From Pseudomonadota bacterium (GTDB lineage: Bacteria > Pseudomonadota > Gammaproteobacteria > Arenicellales > UBA868), in assembly GCA_018672825.1 (NCBI GenBank), contig JABHUE010000076.1, positions 1 through 38,715 of the forward strand: a stretch of 38,715 nucleotides of DNA, written 5' to 3'. Shown here in pieces: positions 38,219 to 38,715 of the stretch; position 1 is the stretch's first letter; every line of letters begins with the position of its first letter. The notes beneath the pieces were generated by a model. The model worked only from the letters and a program-made list of their open reading frames with translations. It was not told where the DNA came from and ran no database searches. A program made the position numbers and the translations under genes.

Positions 38219-38715
38219 ATGAGCGACAAGGAATCTAGCGACCGACGGAGCTTTATAAAACTATGTGCCGGCGCCGCTGCTACTGCCGCATCCTATCCCG
38301 AGACACTCATCGGTAGCGTTGGGTCCGGAGAATTCTTTAATCGCACTCTCCTTTTGGATAATACTGGACACCCCCTCCGGGCCAGTCGCCTAATCCAAGA
38401 TCAAAGTTACGTATTTTTTTACCCATTTATATCGACTCCATGCTTTTTGATTCGCCTGGATCGTCAAGTCAAAGCAGTCATTCGGTTACAAACAGCTTTG
38501 GGGGAGGAATACGAATGGACCGGCGGAGCAGGACAGAATCAACAGATCGTCGCATTCTCTGCTATCTGTGCTCATAAGATGAGCCATCCTACTTCCCAAG
38601 TCAGTTTTATTAATTATCGGCGCGAAGAAGTTCAATTTGCAGGAGCAGACCGAAAGTTTCACAAAAGATCAGGGGTAATTTTCTGCTGCTCCGAGGGAAG
38701 CGTCTATGATCCCGC
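38219..38715 (+). CDS. Rieske-like iron-sulfur protein with Tat signal, 3' end outside the window
   Basis: 165 codons are visible and the gene continues past the window. The start ATG gives MSDKESSDRRSFIKLCAGAA, a Tat signal (Arg9-Arg10, then a hydrophobic A-rich stretch). Downstream, AFSAICAHKMSHP carries the first Rieske motif Cys117-x-His119, and IFCCSEGSVYDP aligns with the second motif CPCHGSxFD. There the canonical ligand His is Glu159 and the pattern reads Cys-Cys-Ser-Glu, so a standard [2Fe-2S] Rieske cluster is in doubt. The protein may be an altered-cluster member of the family or a degenerate one. No complex partner (cytochrome b/c1) is visible before the window ends. An upstream inverted repeat could regulate it. 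Confidence 0.75.
   Translation, partial: MSDKESSDRRSFIKLCAGAAATAASYPETLIGSVGSGEFFNRTLLLDNTGHPLRASRLIQDQSYVFFYPFISTPCFLIRLDRQVKAVIRLQTALGEEYEWTGGAGQNQQIVAFSAICAHKMSHPTSQVSFINYRREEVQFAGADRKFHKRSGVIFCCSEGSVYDP

Overview
The window looks like a chromosomal segment from an uncultured, probably marine, gammaproteobacterium. The evidence is the smc-zipA-ligA cluster (ZipA is essentially confined to Gammaproteobacteria), a canonical DksA, the block SRP RNA-dnaX-ybaB-recR, and moderate GC with gamma-type tRNA-Ser genes carrying encoded CCA. I see no insertion sequence, phage gene, integrase or CRISPR array.

Layout. 1-2.7 kb: a 5'-truncated unrecognised gene, an N-formylglutamate amidohydrolase family protein and a DMT-family exporter. 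2.7-12.2 kb (minus): acnA, ligA, zipA, smc. 12.4-17.8 kb: a GST-like protein (minus), dksA and a class I dihydroorotase (plus), then recR, ybaB, dnaX and the 4.5S/SRP RNA (minus). dnaX carries an in-register A AAA AAG heptamer exactly where a gamma-type truncation would be expected. 17.9-22.2 kb: a methyltransferase, an M50 site-2-protease-like membrane protease, a MetY-type sulfhydrylase, an endonuclease/exonuclease/phosphatase protein and a DUF3108 secreted protein.

22.3-27.5 kb (minus) is the most distinctive metabolic unit: quinone oxidoreductase, SucC-like, SucD-like, a GntR/FCD regulator and a close homologue of formyl-CoA:oxalate CoA-transferase (Frc), tightly packed. A perfect GntR-like palindrome lies just upstream of the first gene. 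The SucC-like subunit has changes at positions that normally define the succinate pocket, so the operon may activate a different short carboxylic acid to its CoA thioester, with Frc exchanging CoA.

27.5-34.1 kb is accessory small-molecule metabolism: a GC-rich, hairpin-rich 377-bp non-coding stretch, a PanE/ApbA-like reductase, two unrelated 2-oxoglutarate/Fe(II) oxygenases, a DAO-type FAD oxidoreductase, tRNA-Ser(GGA) and a PLP aminotransferase. 34.4-37.5 kb encodes a 1018-residue membrane protein with an N-terminal degenerate protein kinase domain (pseudokinase), one transmembrane helix and C-terminal TPR/Sel1 repeats. The window closes with a HIT protein, tRNA-Ser(CGA) and the start of a Tat-exported Rieske-like protein whose second cluster motif lacks the usual histidine.
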